Below are positions 46,512-55,416 of a stretch of 64,000 nt of DNA, one piece after another. The notes beneath the pieces were generated by a model that saw only the letters and a list, made by a program, of their open reading frames with translations, was not told the DNA's origin and did no database searches. The position numbers and the translations under genes are program-made. Position 1 is the stretch's first letter. Every line of letters starts with the position of its first letter. Source of the DNA: Streptomyces cavernae (GTDB lineage Bacteria; Actinomycetota; Actinomycetes; Streptomycetales; Streptomycetaceae); assembly GCF_004023625.1 (NCBI RefSeq), contig NZ_RPDJ01000011.1, positions 124,001 through 188,000 on the forward strand. Direction: 5' to 3'.

Positions 46512-47558
46512 GTGAACAGCAGTGAGGAGATGGCCGTGTCGGGTATGTCGGCGGGCCGGTCAGCCATGCGGATGGGACCCGCTGAGCTGGTGCAGGCGGC
46601 GGCCATGGCCCGTCGCTTCTACCTCGAGGGCAAGTCCAAGATCCAGATCGCGGAGGAGTTCGGCGTCAGCCGCTTCAAGGTGGCCCGGGTCCTGGAGACC
46701 GCCCTCGAACGTGATCTCGTACGCATCGAGATCCGAGTGCCGGCCGAACTGGACGCCGAGCGCTCCGACGCGCTGCGCGCCCGTTACGGCCTCAGGCACG
46801 CCGTGGTCGTGGAGTCCCCGGCGGAGGCTGCCGAGGAGTCGCCCGATCCCGAGAACCTCGGTGAGGTCGCGGCGGACTTGCTTGGCGAACTGGTGACCGA
46901 GGGGGATGTCCTTGGGCTGGCTTGGGGCCGGTCCACCATCCACATGGCGGCGGCCCTGGACCGGCTGCCACCGTGCACGGTGGTGCAGTTGACGGGTGTG
47001 TACGACGCCGGGACCGCCGAACGCGGATCGGTGGAGGCGGTGCGGCGCGCCGCACAGGTGTCGGGCGGCGACGCCCACCCCATCTACGCGCCGATGCTGC
47101 TGCCCGACGCCGCCACCGCCGCCGCGCTGCGCCACCAGACCGGGATCGCCCGCGCCTTCGAGTACTTCGACAAGGTCACGGTGGCCTGCGTCTCCATCGG
47201 CTCCTGGGAGGCGGGCATCTCCACGGTGCACGACATGCTGACGGACGAGGAGCGGGCGCACTACTCGTCGCTGGGCGTGGCCGCCGAGATGTCGGCGCAC
47301 CTCTTCGACGCGGAGGGCCGCAGGGTCGGCCGTGATCTGGGGGAGCGGTGCATCACGGTCAAGGCGGACCAGCTGCGGCGCATCCCGGAGGTCGTCGCGA
47401 TCGCGGGCGGTAGCCGCAAGGCCGCGGCCATCGACGCGGTGCTCCGCTCCGGGCTGGTCACCAGCCTGGTCACCGACACATCGGCGGCGGACTACCTGAT
47501 GTCCGCCGGCCCGGCGCCGCGTTCGGCCCTGGGCCGTCAGGATCCGGACGGCCCCTGA
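46512..47558 (+). CDS. SorC/DeoR-type sugar-binding transcriptional regulator
   Basis: A 348-residue regulator: N-terminal HTH (about residues 34-66, KSKIQIAEEFGVSRFKVARVLE) and a large C-terminal sugar-phosphate-binding domain (LGLAWGRSTIHMAAAL, then SIGSWEAGIS and the late GGSRKAAAIDAVLRSGLV). Such proteins respond to phosphorylated sugars. Position just after rpe suggests a pentose-related role, which is inference only. GTG 46512 chosen; a GTG at 46536 (MSGMSAGR) is an alternative. Confidence 0.9.
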   Translation: MNSSEEMAVSGMSAGRSAMRMGPAELVQAAAMARRFYLEGKSKIQIAEEFGVSRFKVARVLETALERDLVRIEIRVPAELDAERSDALRARYGLRHAVVVESPAEAAEESPDPENLGEVAADLLGELVTEGDVLGLAWGRSTIHMAAALDRLPPCTVVQLTGVYDAGTAERGSVEAVRRAAQVSGGDAHPIYAPMLLPDAATAAALRHQTGIARAFEYFDKVTVACVSIGSWEAGISTVHDMLTDEERAHYSSLGVAAEMSAHLFDAEGRRVGRDLGERCITVKADQLRRIPEVVAIAGGSRKAAAIDAVLRSGLVTSLVTDTSAADYLMSAGPAPRSALGRQDPDGP

Positions 47559-47748
47559 CCCCCTGACGGCCTCCGCCGGTGCCGGGCCTGGCACCGGCCT
47601 TTGGAGGATCCGCCGAGGGCCGCTCCGACCTGCCTGGATGATCGGCCGAGCAGTGGTACGCCCCTGACATGGGACAATGAAGTACGTGCTCTTCCCCCTG
47701 GCTGACCTGTCCGGGGGCCGCCTGACGAACCACTGGGATGTGCAGCAC

Positions 47749-49191
47749 GTGCGTTTCCTCAATGGCATCCAGCCCCCGTACGACCTGACGTACGACGACG
47801 TCTTCATGGTCCCGAGCCGCAGCGCGGTCGGCTCCCGGCAGGGTGTGGACCTGGCCTCGCCGGATCTCACCGGCACCACGATCCCGCTCGTCGTCGCCAA
47901 CATGACCGCGATCGCCGGCCGCCGCATGGCCGAGACCGTCTCCCGCCGCGGCGGACTCGTGGTCATCCCGCAGGACATCCCGATCGACGTGGTCACCGAG
48001 GTCATCTCCTGGGTGAAGAGCCGCCACCTGGTGCTGGACACCCCGATCGTCCTCGGCCCGCACCAGACCGTCGCCGACGCCCTCTCGCTGCTGCCGAAGC
48101 GGGCGCACAACGCGGGCGTCGTGGTGGACGACGGGCACCGGCCGGTCGGCGTCGTCACCGACCGGGACCTCTCCGGAGTCGACCGCTTCACCCAGCTGTC
48201 CGAGGTGATGTCACGTGACCTGCTGCTGATCGACGCGGAGATCGAGCCCCGCGAGGCCTTCCACAAGCTCGACGCCGCCAACCGCCGCTACGCCCCAGCC
48301 GTCGACCGGGACGGCAGGCTCGCGGGCATCCTGACCCGCAAGGGCGCGCTGCGCGCCACGCTCTACACGCCGGCCGTGGACGCCCAGGGCAGGCTGCGCG
48401 TCGCCGCCGCCGTCGGGATCAACGGCGATGTCGCGGGCAAGGCCAAGCAACTCCTCGCTGCGGGCGTCGACACGCTCGTGGTGGACACCGCCCACGGCCA
48501 CCAGGAGTCGATGCTCGCCGCCCTGAAGGCCGTCCGCGGCCTCGATCCGCAGGTGCCGGTCGTCGCGGGCAACGTCGTCGCCGCCGAAGGGGTACGGGAC
48601 CTGATCGCGGCCGGCGCCGACATCGTCAAGGTTGGCGTGGGGCCCGGCGCCATGTGCACCACGCGCATGATGACCGGCGTCGGCAGGCCGCAGTTCTCCG
48701 CGGTCCTGGAGTGCGCGGCCGAGGCACGCAGGCTCGGCAAGCACGTCTGGGCCGACGGCGGTGTGCGGCACCCGCGCGACGTCGCGATGGCGCTCGCCGC
48801 GGGAGCGTCCAACGTCATGGTCGGGTCCTGGTTCGCGGGTACCTACGAGTCCCCGGGCGACCTCCAGCAGGACGCGGACGGACGCCTCTACAAGGAGTCC
48901 TTCGGCATGGCCTCCGCGCGCGCGGTGCGCAACCGCACCTCGGAGGAGTCGGCCTACGACCGCGCCCGCAAGGCGCTGTTCGAGGAGGGCATCTCCACGT
49001 CGCGGATGTATCTGGACCCCGCCCGCCCGGGCGTCGAGGACCTGATCGACTCGATCATCGCGGGCGTCCGCTCCTCCTGCACCTATGCGGGCGCCGCCTC
49101 CCTGGAGGAGTTCGCGGAGAAGGCGATCGTGGGGATCCAGAGCGCGGCGGGTTACGCGGAGGGCAAGCCGCTGCACGCCAGCTGGAACTGA
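47749..49191 (+). CDS. guaB1: GuaB1, IMP dehydrogenase-related GMP reductase-like protein with CBS domains
   Basis: IMPDH/GMPR-fold protein of 480 residues with two CBS domains inserted near residues 95-205 (ALSLLPKRAHNAGVVVDD, APAVDRDGRLAGIL). The catalytic Cys is C303 in GPGAMCTTR. This subfamily, once called IMPDH-like, has been shown in mycobacteria to be a GMP reductase regulated through its CBS domains; here GMP to IMP conversion is inferred. GTG 47749 matches the family N-terminus (MRFLNGIQPPYDLTYDDV); an ATG at 47677 would add 24 residues and overlaps a possible -10 box. Confidence 0.9.
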   Translation: MRFLNGIQPPYDLTYDDVFMVPSRSAVGSRQGVDLASPDLTGTTIPLVVANMTAIAGRRMAETVSRRGGLVVIPQDIPIDVVTEVISWVKSRHLVLDTPIVLGPHQTVADALSLLPKRAHNAGVVVDDGHRPVGVVTDRDLSGVDRFTQLSEVMSRDLLLIDAEIEPREAFHKLDAANRRYAPAVDRDGRLAGILTRKGALRATLYTPAVDAQGRLRVAAAVGINGDVAGKAKQLLAAGVDTLVVDTAHGHQESMLAALKAVRGLDPQVPVVAGNVVAAEGVRDLIAAGADIVKVGVGPGAMCTTRMMTGVGRPQFSAVLECAAEARRLGKHVWADGGVRHPRDVAMALAAGASNVMVGSWFAGTYESPGDLQQDADGRLYKESFGMASARAVRNRTSEESAYDRARKALFEEGISTSRMYLDPARPGVEDLIDSIIAGVRSSCTYAGAASLEEFAEKAIVGIQSAAGYAEGKPLHASWN

Positions 49192-49491
49192 CGGACTGTC
49201 CGCGAGTCCTGGTGGGGGACTGGTCCCGAAGCCCGGGGGCGTCCCGAAAGCGCCGTACGCCCGGTCTGTGCAACGCTCCACAGCGTCCGCGCAACGAACC
49301 CTCGCGAGTACCCGATCAACGCAATGATCTTGCGAGAGCGCGCAAGGTTGCTGCATTACGGTCGCCAACCCGGGCCCGTAGGGTTTTGCGCTGTACGTAG
49401 CGTGGCGGGGACCCCCTGCTCGGTGGTCCCCTGAGTCCGGGCTGCCGTCGGGCCCGCCGCACCGACCGGCAGTGAACAAGGAGCCACACGC
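49192..49491. other. gap between guaB1 and the permease gene
   Basis: No gene. The right half holds the cluster of TTGC/GCAA half-sites and presumably the permease promoter. GTGCAACG (49268-49275) and GCGCAACG (49289-49296) are further similar boxes. Confidence 0.5.
49320..49351. promoter_or_regulatory. overlapping TTGC/GCAA inverted repeats, candidate Lrp/AsnC site
   Basis: Three symmetric elements overlap: CGCAATGATCTTGCG (49320-49334), CTTGCGAGAGCGCGCAAG (49329-49346, a perfect 6-6-6 repeat) and GCAAGGTTGC (49342-49351). They lie about 140-170 bp upstream of the permease whose operon encodes an Lrp-type regulator. Lrp/AsnC proteins bind such phased half-sites. The link to this regulator is inference. 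Confidence 0.5.
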
Positions 49492-50958
49492 GTGCTCGAC
49501 CGCGGCGCACCAGGCGCATCCGCGCAGTACCACCCCGACCCACCCCCGTCCACCGGCACCGGCCTGATGCGCCGCAAGCCGGTGGAACGCCTGGTCGCGG
49601 AGGGTGGCCAGGGCGAGGGAGGGTCGCTGCGGCGCTCCCTCGGGCTCTGGCAGCTGACGATGATCAGCATCGGCGCCACCCTGGGCACGGGCATCTTCGT
49701 CGTCCTCGGTGAGGCCGTCCCCAAGGCCGGGCCCGCCGTCACCCTCTCCTTCGTGATCGCCGGCCTCACCGCCCTGTTCTCGGCCCTCTCCTACGCCGAA
49801 CTCTCGGGCACCATCCCGGTATCCGGCTCCTCGTACTCGTATGCGTACGCAACGATGGGTGAGTTGGTCGCCTGGATCTGTGGCTGGTGCCTGGTCCTGG
49901 AGTACGGGGTCTCGGTGGCCGCCGTCGCGGTCGGCTGGGGCGAGTACCTCAACGAACTCCTCGACGGAACCGTCGGCGTCACCATTCCCGCCGCCCTGTC
50001 CGCGCCGCCCGGCGACGGCGGTGTCTTCAACCTGCCCGCGCTGATCGTCGTCCTGCTCGCGATGGTCTTCCTGCTGGGCGGCGCGAAGGAGTCAGCGCGC
50101 GCCAACACCGTGATGGTGATCGTGAAGATCGTCGCCCTTCTCCTGTTCTGCGCGATCGGCTTCCAGGGCTTCCGCTCCGGCAACTACGAGGAGTTCATGC
50201 CGCTCGGCATGGCGGGCGTCAGCGCGGCCGGCGCCACGCTCTTCTTCTCGTACATCGGTTTCGACGCGGCCTCCACCGCCGGCGAGGAGGCGAAGAACGC
50301 CCAGCGCGACCTGCCGCGCGCCATCATGCTGTCACTGGTCGTCGTGACCGTGCTGTACGTCCTCGTCGCGGCCGTCGCCGTCGGTGCCCGGCCCTGGCAG
50401 CGGTTCAGCGACTCCGAGGCCGCGCTCGCCGGGATCATGCGTGACGTGACCGGGCAGACCTTCTGGGGCACCCTGCTCGCCGCCTGCGCGGTCGTCGCCA
50501 TCGCGAGCGTCGTCCTGACCGTCCTGTACGGACAGACCCGCATCCTCTTCGCCATGGCCCGCGACGGCCTCGTCCCGCAGGTCTTCGCCCGCGTCAACCC
50601 GAGGACCGGTACGCCGCGTGCCAACACGCTCATCGTGTCCGTCTTCTGCGCGGTGCTCGCCGCGGCGATCCCGCTCGGGCAGCTCGCCGACGCCACCAGC
50701 ATCGGCACCCTCTTCGCCTTCGCGCTGGTCAACATCGCCGTGGTGGTACTGCGCCGGACCCGGCCCGAGATGCCGCGCACCTTCCGGGTGCCGCTGTCCC
50801 CGCTGCTGCCGGTGCTCGGATTCGGTTTCTGCGTCTGGATGATGGGCAGTCTGTCCGCCGTCACATGGGCCGTCTTCGGGGTCTGGATGGCCGCGGGGCT
50901 CGTGTTCTACTTCAGTTACGGCTACCGCCGGTCCCGACTCGCGACTCCAGAGAAGTGA
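49492..50958 (+). CDS. amino acid permease, cationic-type (APC superfamily)
   Basis: A 488-residue membrane protein with about 12 helices. The substrate-site motif after helix 1 (LTMISIGATLGTGIFVVLGEA) and FFSYIGFDAASTAGEEAKNAQRDLPRAI (quoted in part) mark the CAT/APC group of amino-acid/proton symporters. GTG 49492 follows AAGGAG. The Lrp/AsnC gene starts 11 bp after it, so the operon encodes its own regulator. Substrate is not proven; a cationic amino acid is the family tendency. Confidence 0.88.
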   Translation: MLDRGAPGASAQYHPDPPPSTGTGLMRRKPVERLVAEGGQGEGGSLRRSLGLWQLTMISIGATLGTGIFVVLGEAVPKAGPAVTLSFVIAGLTALFSALSYAELSGTIPVSGSSYSYAYATMGELVAWICGWCLVLEYGVSVAAVAVGWGEYLNELLDGTVGVTIPAALSAPPGDGGVFNLPALIVVLLAMVFLLGGAKESARANTVMVIVKIVALLLFCAIGFQGFRSGNYEEFMPLGMAGVSAAGATLFFSYIGFDAASTAGEEAKNAQRDLPRAIMLSLVVVTVLYVLVAAVAVGARPWQRFSDSEAALAGIMRDVTGQTFWGTLLAACAVVAIASVVLTVLYGQTRILFAMARDGLVPQVFARVNPRTGTPRANTLIVSVFCAVLAAAIPLGQLADATSIGTLFAFALVNIAVVVLRRTRPEMPRTFRVPLSPLLPVLGFGFCVWMMGSLSAVTWAVFGVWMAAGLVFYFSYGYRRSRLATPEK

Positions 50959-50968
50959 ACCACCCGCA

Positions 50969-51421
50969 GTGCTGAACGATCTCGACGAACGCATCGTGCA
51001 CGCCCTCGCCGAGGACGCCCGCCGCTCCTACGCCGACATCGGCCAACTCGTCGGCCTGTCGGCGCCGGCAGTGAAACGCCGTGTGGACCGGCTGCGCGCC
51101 ACCGGGGCCATCACCGGCTTCACGGTCCGCGTGGACCCGGCCGCGCTCGGCTGGGAGACCGAGGGGTTCGTCGAGATCTACTGCCGGCGCAACACCTCCC
51201 CGGAGACCATCCAGCGAGGCCTGGAGCGCTACCAGGAGATCGCGTCCGCCTCCACCGTCACCGGTGAGGCGGACGCGATGGTCCAGGTGTTCGCCTCCGA
51301 CATGCGCCACTTCGAGCGGGTCCTGGAACGCATCGCCGGAGAGCCGTTCGTGGAACGGACCAAGTCGGTGCTGGTGCTGTCGCCGCTACTGCGGAGGTAC
51401 TCGTCCGGGGCGCCTCGGTAG
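50969..51421 (+). CDS. Lrp/AsnC family transcriptional regulator
   Basis: A 150-residue regulator: N-terminal winged HTH (DERIVHALAEDARRSYADIGQLVGLS, in part; then AVKRRVDRLRATGAI) and a C-terminal RAM effector-binding domain (about 70-145). These proteins sense amino acids and form octamers. GTG 50969 is 11 bp after the permease, which it probably controls. Its last codons and stop form part of a duplicated 21-bp palindromic unit. Confidence 0.92.
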   Translation: MLNDLDERIVHALAEDARRSYADIGQLVGLSAPAVKRRVDRLRATGAITGFTVRVDPAALGWETEGFVEIYCRRNTSPETIQRGLERYQEIASASTVTGEADAMVQVFASDMRHFERVLERIAGEPFVERTKSVLVLSPLLRRYSSGAPR

Positions 51422-51453
51422 GGATCCCTACTGCCTCGGTAGGGATCCCTACT
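51412..51453. repeat. two adjacent 21-bp copies, each with a GTAGGGATCCCTAC palindrome
   Basis: GCCTCGGTAGGGATCCCTACT occurs at 51412-51432 and 51433-51453. The first copy includes the end and TAG stop of the Lrp gene. The palindromes are two helical turns apart on the same DNA face. It could be a double operator or a terminator-like element between convergent genes. Confidence 0.85.
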
Positions 51454-51538
51454 GGGGGCGCGGGGAACTGCGGCGCTGGGCCATGACGGCCGCGAGCCGT
51501 CCTCAGGTGCTCGACCACGCACTCACCCTCCCCTCGGT

Positions 51539-52276
51539 TCAGCGCAGCGCACGCGCCAACGCGTTGTTCCCCACCGAGTTGTGCACGCTGAAGCTCACCG
51601 CGTCGGACCGGTACCGGTCGTCCGACCACTCCACCGGACGCCCCTCCGGCGTCGTGGTGACCCGCCGCACCCGCAGCAGCGGGCTGGTGCGGCGTACGCC
51701 GAGCAGTTCGGCGTCCTGCGCGCCCGCAGCCACCGCGTCGATGACGTGCTCGCCGTAGGCGAAGACCAGCCCCGTGTCGTCGTAGAGCCGCTGGGTGACC
51801 GACGGGCAGTCGGGCTCGATCGCCTCGACCGCGGGGGAGATCCAGTCCGCGTACACCGTGCGCTCCAGCAGCACCGGCTCCCCGTCCAGCCCCCGCACCC
51901 GAAGCACGTGCAGCACCGGAGTGCCCACCTCCAGTTGGAGGCGCGCCTCGTCCTCGGAGGTCGCCGGCCGGTACCCCTGCGCCACCACGTGCCCCGTCGC
52001 CTCGCGCCCCATCGCGCCGGCCCACTGGGCGAAGCTGCGCAGTTCTGTGAAGCTCTGGCTGCGCCGGCTGGCCAGGACCACCCGGCGGGCGCCCTGCCGG
52101 GAGCCGATGAGCCCTTCGGCGGTGAGGCTCGCGAAGGCCTGGCGGACCGTGCCGCGCGACACGCCGTAGCGGGCCGCGAGTTCGGTCTCCGCGGGCAGCA
52201 AACCGCCCACCGCGTACTCCTCGCGGTCGATCGCGCGCCGCAGTTCGTCCGCGATCTCCTCGTGTCGCGCCGCCAT
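51539..52276 (-). CDS. GntR family (HutC/UTRA type) transcriptional repressor
   Basis: A 245-residue regulator with a GntR winged HTH (about 1-70, LPAETELAARYGVSRGTVRQ) and a C-terminal UTRA ligand domain (about 90-235, VLHVLRVRGLDGEPVLLERT, ending PVEWSDDRYRSDAVSF). The HutC group includes PhnF and other sensors of small metabolites. It is divergent from an ABC importer, with a matching operator between them, so it very probably represses that operon until the imported compound or a product binds. Confidence 0.92.
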   Translation of the reverse strand: MAARHEEIADELRRAIDREEYAVGGLLPAETELAARYGVSRGTVRQAFASLTAEGLIGSRQGARRVVLASRRSQSFTELRSFAQWAGAMGREATGHVVAQGYRPATSEDEARLQLEVGTPVLHVLRVRGLDGEPVLLERTVYADWISPAVEAIEPDCPSVTQRLYDDTGLVFAYGEHVIDAVAAGAQDAELLGVRRTSPLLRVRRVTTTPEGRPVEWSDDRYRSDAVSFSVHNSVGNNALARALR

Positions 52277-52416
52277 GCTTCCCCTCTGAGTCGGCTGCTG
52301 TGCACAGCGCGATCAGCCTAATCGACGCTCGCCCGTGAGCGCATGACCCCGGATTGTCCGCCAAATCACGGCTCAAGGTTTCGCCAGTGTTTACCAGGGT
52401 GATATCGGCAGCGGGG

Positions 52417-52445
52417 TTGACTGGGCCAACTTGTTCAGACAACTT
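52417..52445 (+). promoter_or_regulatory. promoter of the ABC operon with embedded GntR operator
   Basis: TTGACT (52417-52422) and CAACTT (52440-52445) are 17 bp apart. The symmetric TTGTTCAGACAA (52431-52442) lies in the spacer and reaches the -10; its GT-TCAG-AC core is close to the HutC-type pattern GT-N-TA-N-AC. Binding there would block RNA polymerase. Based on sequence match only. Confidence 0.55.
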
Positions 52446-52505
52446 CTGCACAAGCTCTCTGCTCCCCAGCCTCAGCGAACCCTCGCGCGCACCCTTGGAG
52501 AGACC

Positions 52506-53663
52506 GTGACCGTTTCCCTGCCGAGAACGGCCGTCCTCACCGGCAGCCTCGCCCTCACCGCCGCACTCACCCTCAGCGCCTGCGGCGCCGCCCCCGACGA
52601 CACGTCGACCACCGCCGGCGGAAAGAGCGCCGCCACCGCGACCTCCGCCGCGGACTTCGGCGGTATGGACGCCCTGGTGAAGGCGGCCAAGAAGGAGGGC
52701 ACGCTGAACGCGATCGCCCTGCCCCGCGACTGGGCCAACTACGGGGCCCTGATCGACGGGTTCGAGAAGAAGTACGACATCAAGATCGACGTCGAGAACC
52801 CCGACGGCTCCAGCCAGGACGAGATCAACGCCGTCACCTCCCGCAAGGGCCAAGACCGGGCGCCCGACGTCCTCGACCTCGGCAGCTCCTTCGCGCTGAC
52901 CGCCGCCCAGCAGGGCCTGCTCGCGCCGTACAAGGTGGCGGCGTTCGACGACATACCGAAGGGGCAGAAGGACGCGCAGGGCCGCTGGTTCAACGACTAC
53001 GGCGGCTACATCTCCATCGGCTGCGACGCGAAGCGCGTGAAGACCTGTCCCAGCACCTTCGCGGATCTGCTGAAGCCGCAGTACAAGGGTCAGGTCGCCC
53101 TCAACGGCAACCCCACCAAGTCCGGTTCGGCCTTCGGCGGCGTGTGGGCCGCAGCACTCGCGAACGGCGGTTCCTTCGACGACATCCAGCCCGGCCTGGA
53201 CTTCTTCGCCGAGCTCAAGAAGAACGGCAACTACACGCCCGTCGAATCGACCCCGGCCACCGTCGAGAAGGGCGAGACCCCCATCAGCATCGACTGGGAT
53301 TACCTCAACGCCGGGTACGCCGACGAGTTCAAGTCCAAGGGCGTCGACTGGAAGGTCTCGGTCCCGTCGGACGGCAAGTTCTCGCAGTACTACTCCCAGG
53401 CCATCAACAAGGACGCCCCGCACCCGGCGGCGGCCCGGCTGTGGCAGGAGTACCTCTACAGCGCAGAGGGCCAGAACCTCTGGCTCAAGGGCTACGCCCG
53501 CCCGGCCCTGATGACCGCCATGGAGAAGGCCGGCAACCTCGACGAGACCGCCGCAGCCAAGCTCCCCGAGGTCTCCGGAACCCCCGAGTTCCCGAGCGAG
53601 GACCAGCAGGCCAAGGCCAAGGAAGTGCTCGCCCAGGGCTGGGGGAAGGCCGTCTCCGGATGA
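52506..53663 (+). CDS. ABC transporter substrate-binding lipoprotein
   Basis: A 385-residue cluster-type solute-binding protein of the spermidine/iron/phosphonate group. A lipoprotein signal ends LTLSACGA (Cys about residue 25), a Thr/Ser/Ala linker follows, then the two-lobe domain (KEGTLNAIALPRDWANYG, DRAPDVLDLGSSFAL, YYSQAINKDAPHPAAARLW). GTG 52506 has GGAG upstream. Its stop overlaps the first permease. The ligand is not evident; the operon partners point to a phosphorylated or phosphonate compound. Confidence 0.9.
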   Translation: MTVSLPRTAVLTGSLALTAALTLSACGAAPDDTSTTAGGKSAATATSAADFGGMDALVKAAKKEGTLNAIALPRDWANYGALIDGFEKKYDIKIDVENPDGSSQDEINAVTSRKGQDRAPDVLDLGSSFALTAAQQGLLAPYKVAAFDDIPKGQKDAQGRWFNDYGGYISIGCDAKRVKTCPSTFADLLKPQYKGQVALNGNPTKSGSAFGGVWAAALANGGSFDDIQPGLDFFAELKKNGNYTPVESTPATVEKGETPISIDWDYLNAGYADEFKSKGVDWKVSVPSDGKFSQYYSQAINKDAPHPAAARLWQEYLYSAEGQNLWLKGYARPALMTAMEKAGNLDETAAAKLPEVSGTPEFPSEDQQAKAKEVLAQGWGKAVSG

Positions 53664-54601
53664 CGTCCACCGAGATGACGCCCCCAGAGATGACGCCCCT
53701 CGAGACGAGCACCCCGCTCTCCCGGACCGACGAGGTGCCCGCCGCTTCCCCGAAGCGGCGGCGCCGCCCGACCGACTGGCTCGCCGTCGTCCCGCTGCTC
53801 GCCTTCGTGACGCTGGCCTTCGGGCTCCCCGCCCTCGCCATGCTGAACGGGGCCTTCACCGTCAAGGACCAGGCGACGGGCGCCACTTCCTACACGGCCG
53901 GGAACATGACCGCCTCCGTGCAGGGCGCCTACCTCACCGCCCTGCTCGGCAGCGTCAAACTGTCCGCCGTCTCCGCGGGCACCGCGGCCGTCCTCGGACT
54001 GCCCCTCGCCCAGGCCGTGGTGACCTCCCGGTTCCGCGCCCTGCGCGAGGCCGTGCTCACCGCCTCCGGAGTCCTCGCCAACTTCGGCGGCGTCCCGCTC
54101 GCCTTCGCCTTCGTCGCCACACTCGGCAACTCCGGAGTGTTGACGAGGCACTTGGGCCTGACCGACAAGGGCTGGGACCTCTACAGCTTCTGGGGACTGG
54201 TGATCGTCTACCTGTACTTCCTCATCCCGCTGATGGTCCTCACCATCACCCCCGCCCTGGACGGACTGCGCGCCCAGTGGCGCGAGGCGGCACAGAACAA
54301 CGGCGCCACCACCTTCCGTTACTGGCTGCACGTCGCCCTGCCCGTGCTCGCGCCCTCGCTGCTCGGCGGGCTGGTACTGCTCTTCGGCAGCGCGTTCGCG
54401 GCGTACGCCACCGCCGCGGCCATGGTGGGCAGTTCGGTTCCGCTGGTCACCCTGCAGATCGCCGACGCCATCTCCGGCAACGTCCTGGTCGGCCAGGAGA
54501 ACGTGGCGCTCGCGCTCAGCCTCGACATGGTCCTCGTGGCGGGCCTCGTCATGGCCGTGTACCTGCCCCTGCAACGACGGAGTGCGCGATGGCTCGCCTG
54601 A
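53660..54601 (+). CDS. ABC transporter permease, first subunit
   Basis: A 313-residue inner-membrane permease with six or so helices and the binding-protein-dependent transport EAA motif (WREAAQNNGATTFRYWLHVALP). The N-terminal 30 residues are a Thr/Glu/Pro-rich cytoplasmic extension starting with three near-repeats of EMTPPEMTP. ATG overlaps the upstream stop (ATGA) and the end overlaps the second permease by 13 bp. Confidence 0.92.
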   Translation: MTSTEMTPPEMTPLETSTPLSRTDEVPAASPKRRRRPTDWLAVVPLLAFVTLAFGLPALAMLNGAFTVKDQATGATSYTAGNMTASVQGAYLTALLGSVKLSAVSAGTAAVLGLPLAQAVVTSRFRALREAVLTASGVLANFGGVPLAFAFVATLGNSGVLTRHLGLTDKGWDLYSFWGLVIVYLYFLIPLMVLTITPALDGLRAQWREAAQNNGATTFRYWLHVALPVLAPSLLGGLVLLFGSAFAAYATAAAMVGSSVPLVTLQIADAISGNVLVGQENVALALSLDMVLVAGLVMAVYLPLQRRSARWLA

Positions 54602-55416
54602 CCCCGGCCCGCCCGGCCCCGTGGCGCTGGGCCGTCCTCACCGGCGCCGGACTGTACTTCCTGGTGCCGCTCGCCGCGTCGGTGGTCTTCACCGTCGACG
54701 TGCCCGGCCAGGGCGTCACCTTCGACGCCTACACCCGCATCCTCGGCACCGAGGGCTTCGTCTCCAGCCTGTTGCTGTCACTGGAGCTCGCCGCCGCGAC
54801 CATCGCCGTGGTGCTGTTGCTGATGGTGCCCGCCACGGTCGCGCTGAGGCTCGGCGCGCCTCGGCTGCGGCCCGTCGTGGAGGTCGTCTGCTCACTGCCG
54901 CTCGTCGTGCCGCCGATCGCGTTCGTCGCCGGCATCGGCACGGTCCTGAAGTGGGGCCCCGAGCACCTGTCCCGGACGCCGCTGTTCCAGACCTTCGTGG
55001 CGATCCAGAACCCCGACTTCCCCGTGGTGCTCGTCCTCGCCTACGTGGTGATGGCGCTGCCATTCGTGTACCGCGCACTGGACGCGGGACTGCGCGCCAT
55101 CGACGTACGCACCCTCGTCGAGGCCGCGCGCAGTTGCGGGGCGAGCCGGACGCAGGCGCTGGTCCAGGCGGTGCTGCCCAATCTGCGGGGCGCGCTGCTC
55201 AACGCCTCCTTCCTCACCCTGGCGCTGGTCCTCGGCGAGTTCACCGTGGCGCAGCTGCTGGGCTTCCAGCCGTTCGCCGTGTGGATCGTCAACGTCAGCG
55301 GTTCGCAGGCCCAGCTGTCCGTCGCCGTCTCCGTGCTCAGCCTGCTCGTCACCTGGGCACTCCTCCTCGCGCTCGCCGGTGTCGGCGGGCGCTCCCGTAC
55401 CGCTTCCCGGGGATGA
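54589..55416 (+). CDS. ABC transporter permease, second subunit
   Basis: A 275-residue permease with an EAA-type cytoplasmic loop (VEAARSCGASRTQALVQAVLP) and about six helices. It starts inside the preceding gene and its end overlaps the ATPase start, so stoichiometric synthesis is expected. Together with its partner it forms the heterodimeric channel. Confidence 0.92.
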   Translation: MARLTPARPAPWRWAVLTGAGLYFLVPLAASVVFTVDVPGQGVTFDAYTRILGTEGFVSSLLLSLELAAATIAVVLLLMVPATVALRLGAPRLRPVVEVVCSLPLVVPPIAFVAGIGTVLKWGPEHLSRTPLFQTFVAIQNPDFPVVLVLAYVVMALPFVYRALDAGLRAIDVRTLVEAARSCGASRTQALVQAVLPNLRGALLNASFLTLALVLGEFTVAQLLGFQPFAVWIVNVSGSQAQLSVAVSVLSLLVTWALLLALAGVGGRSRTASRG

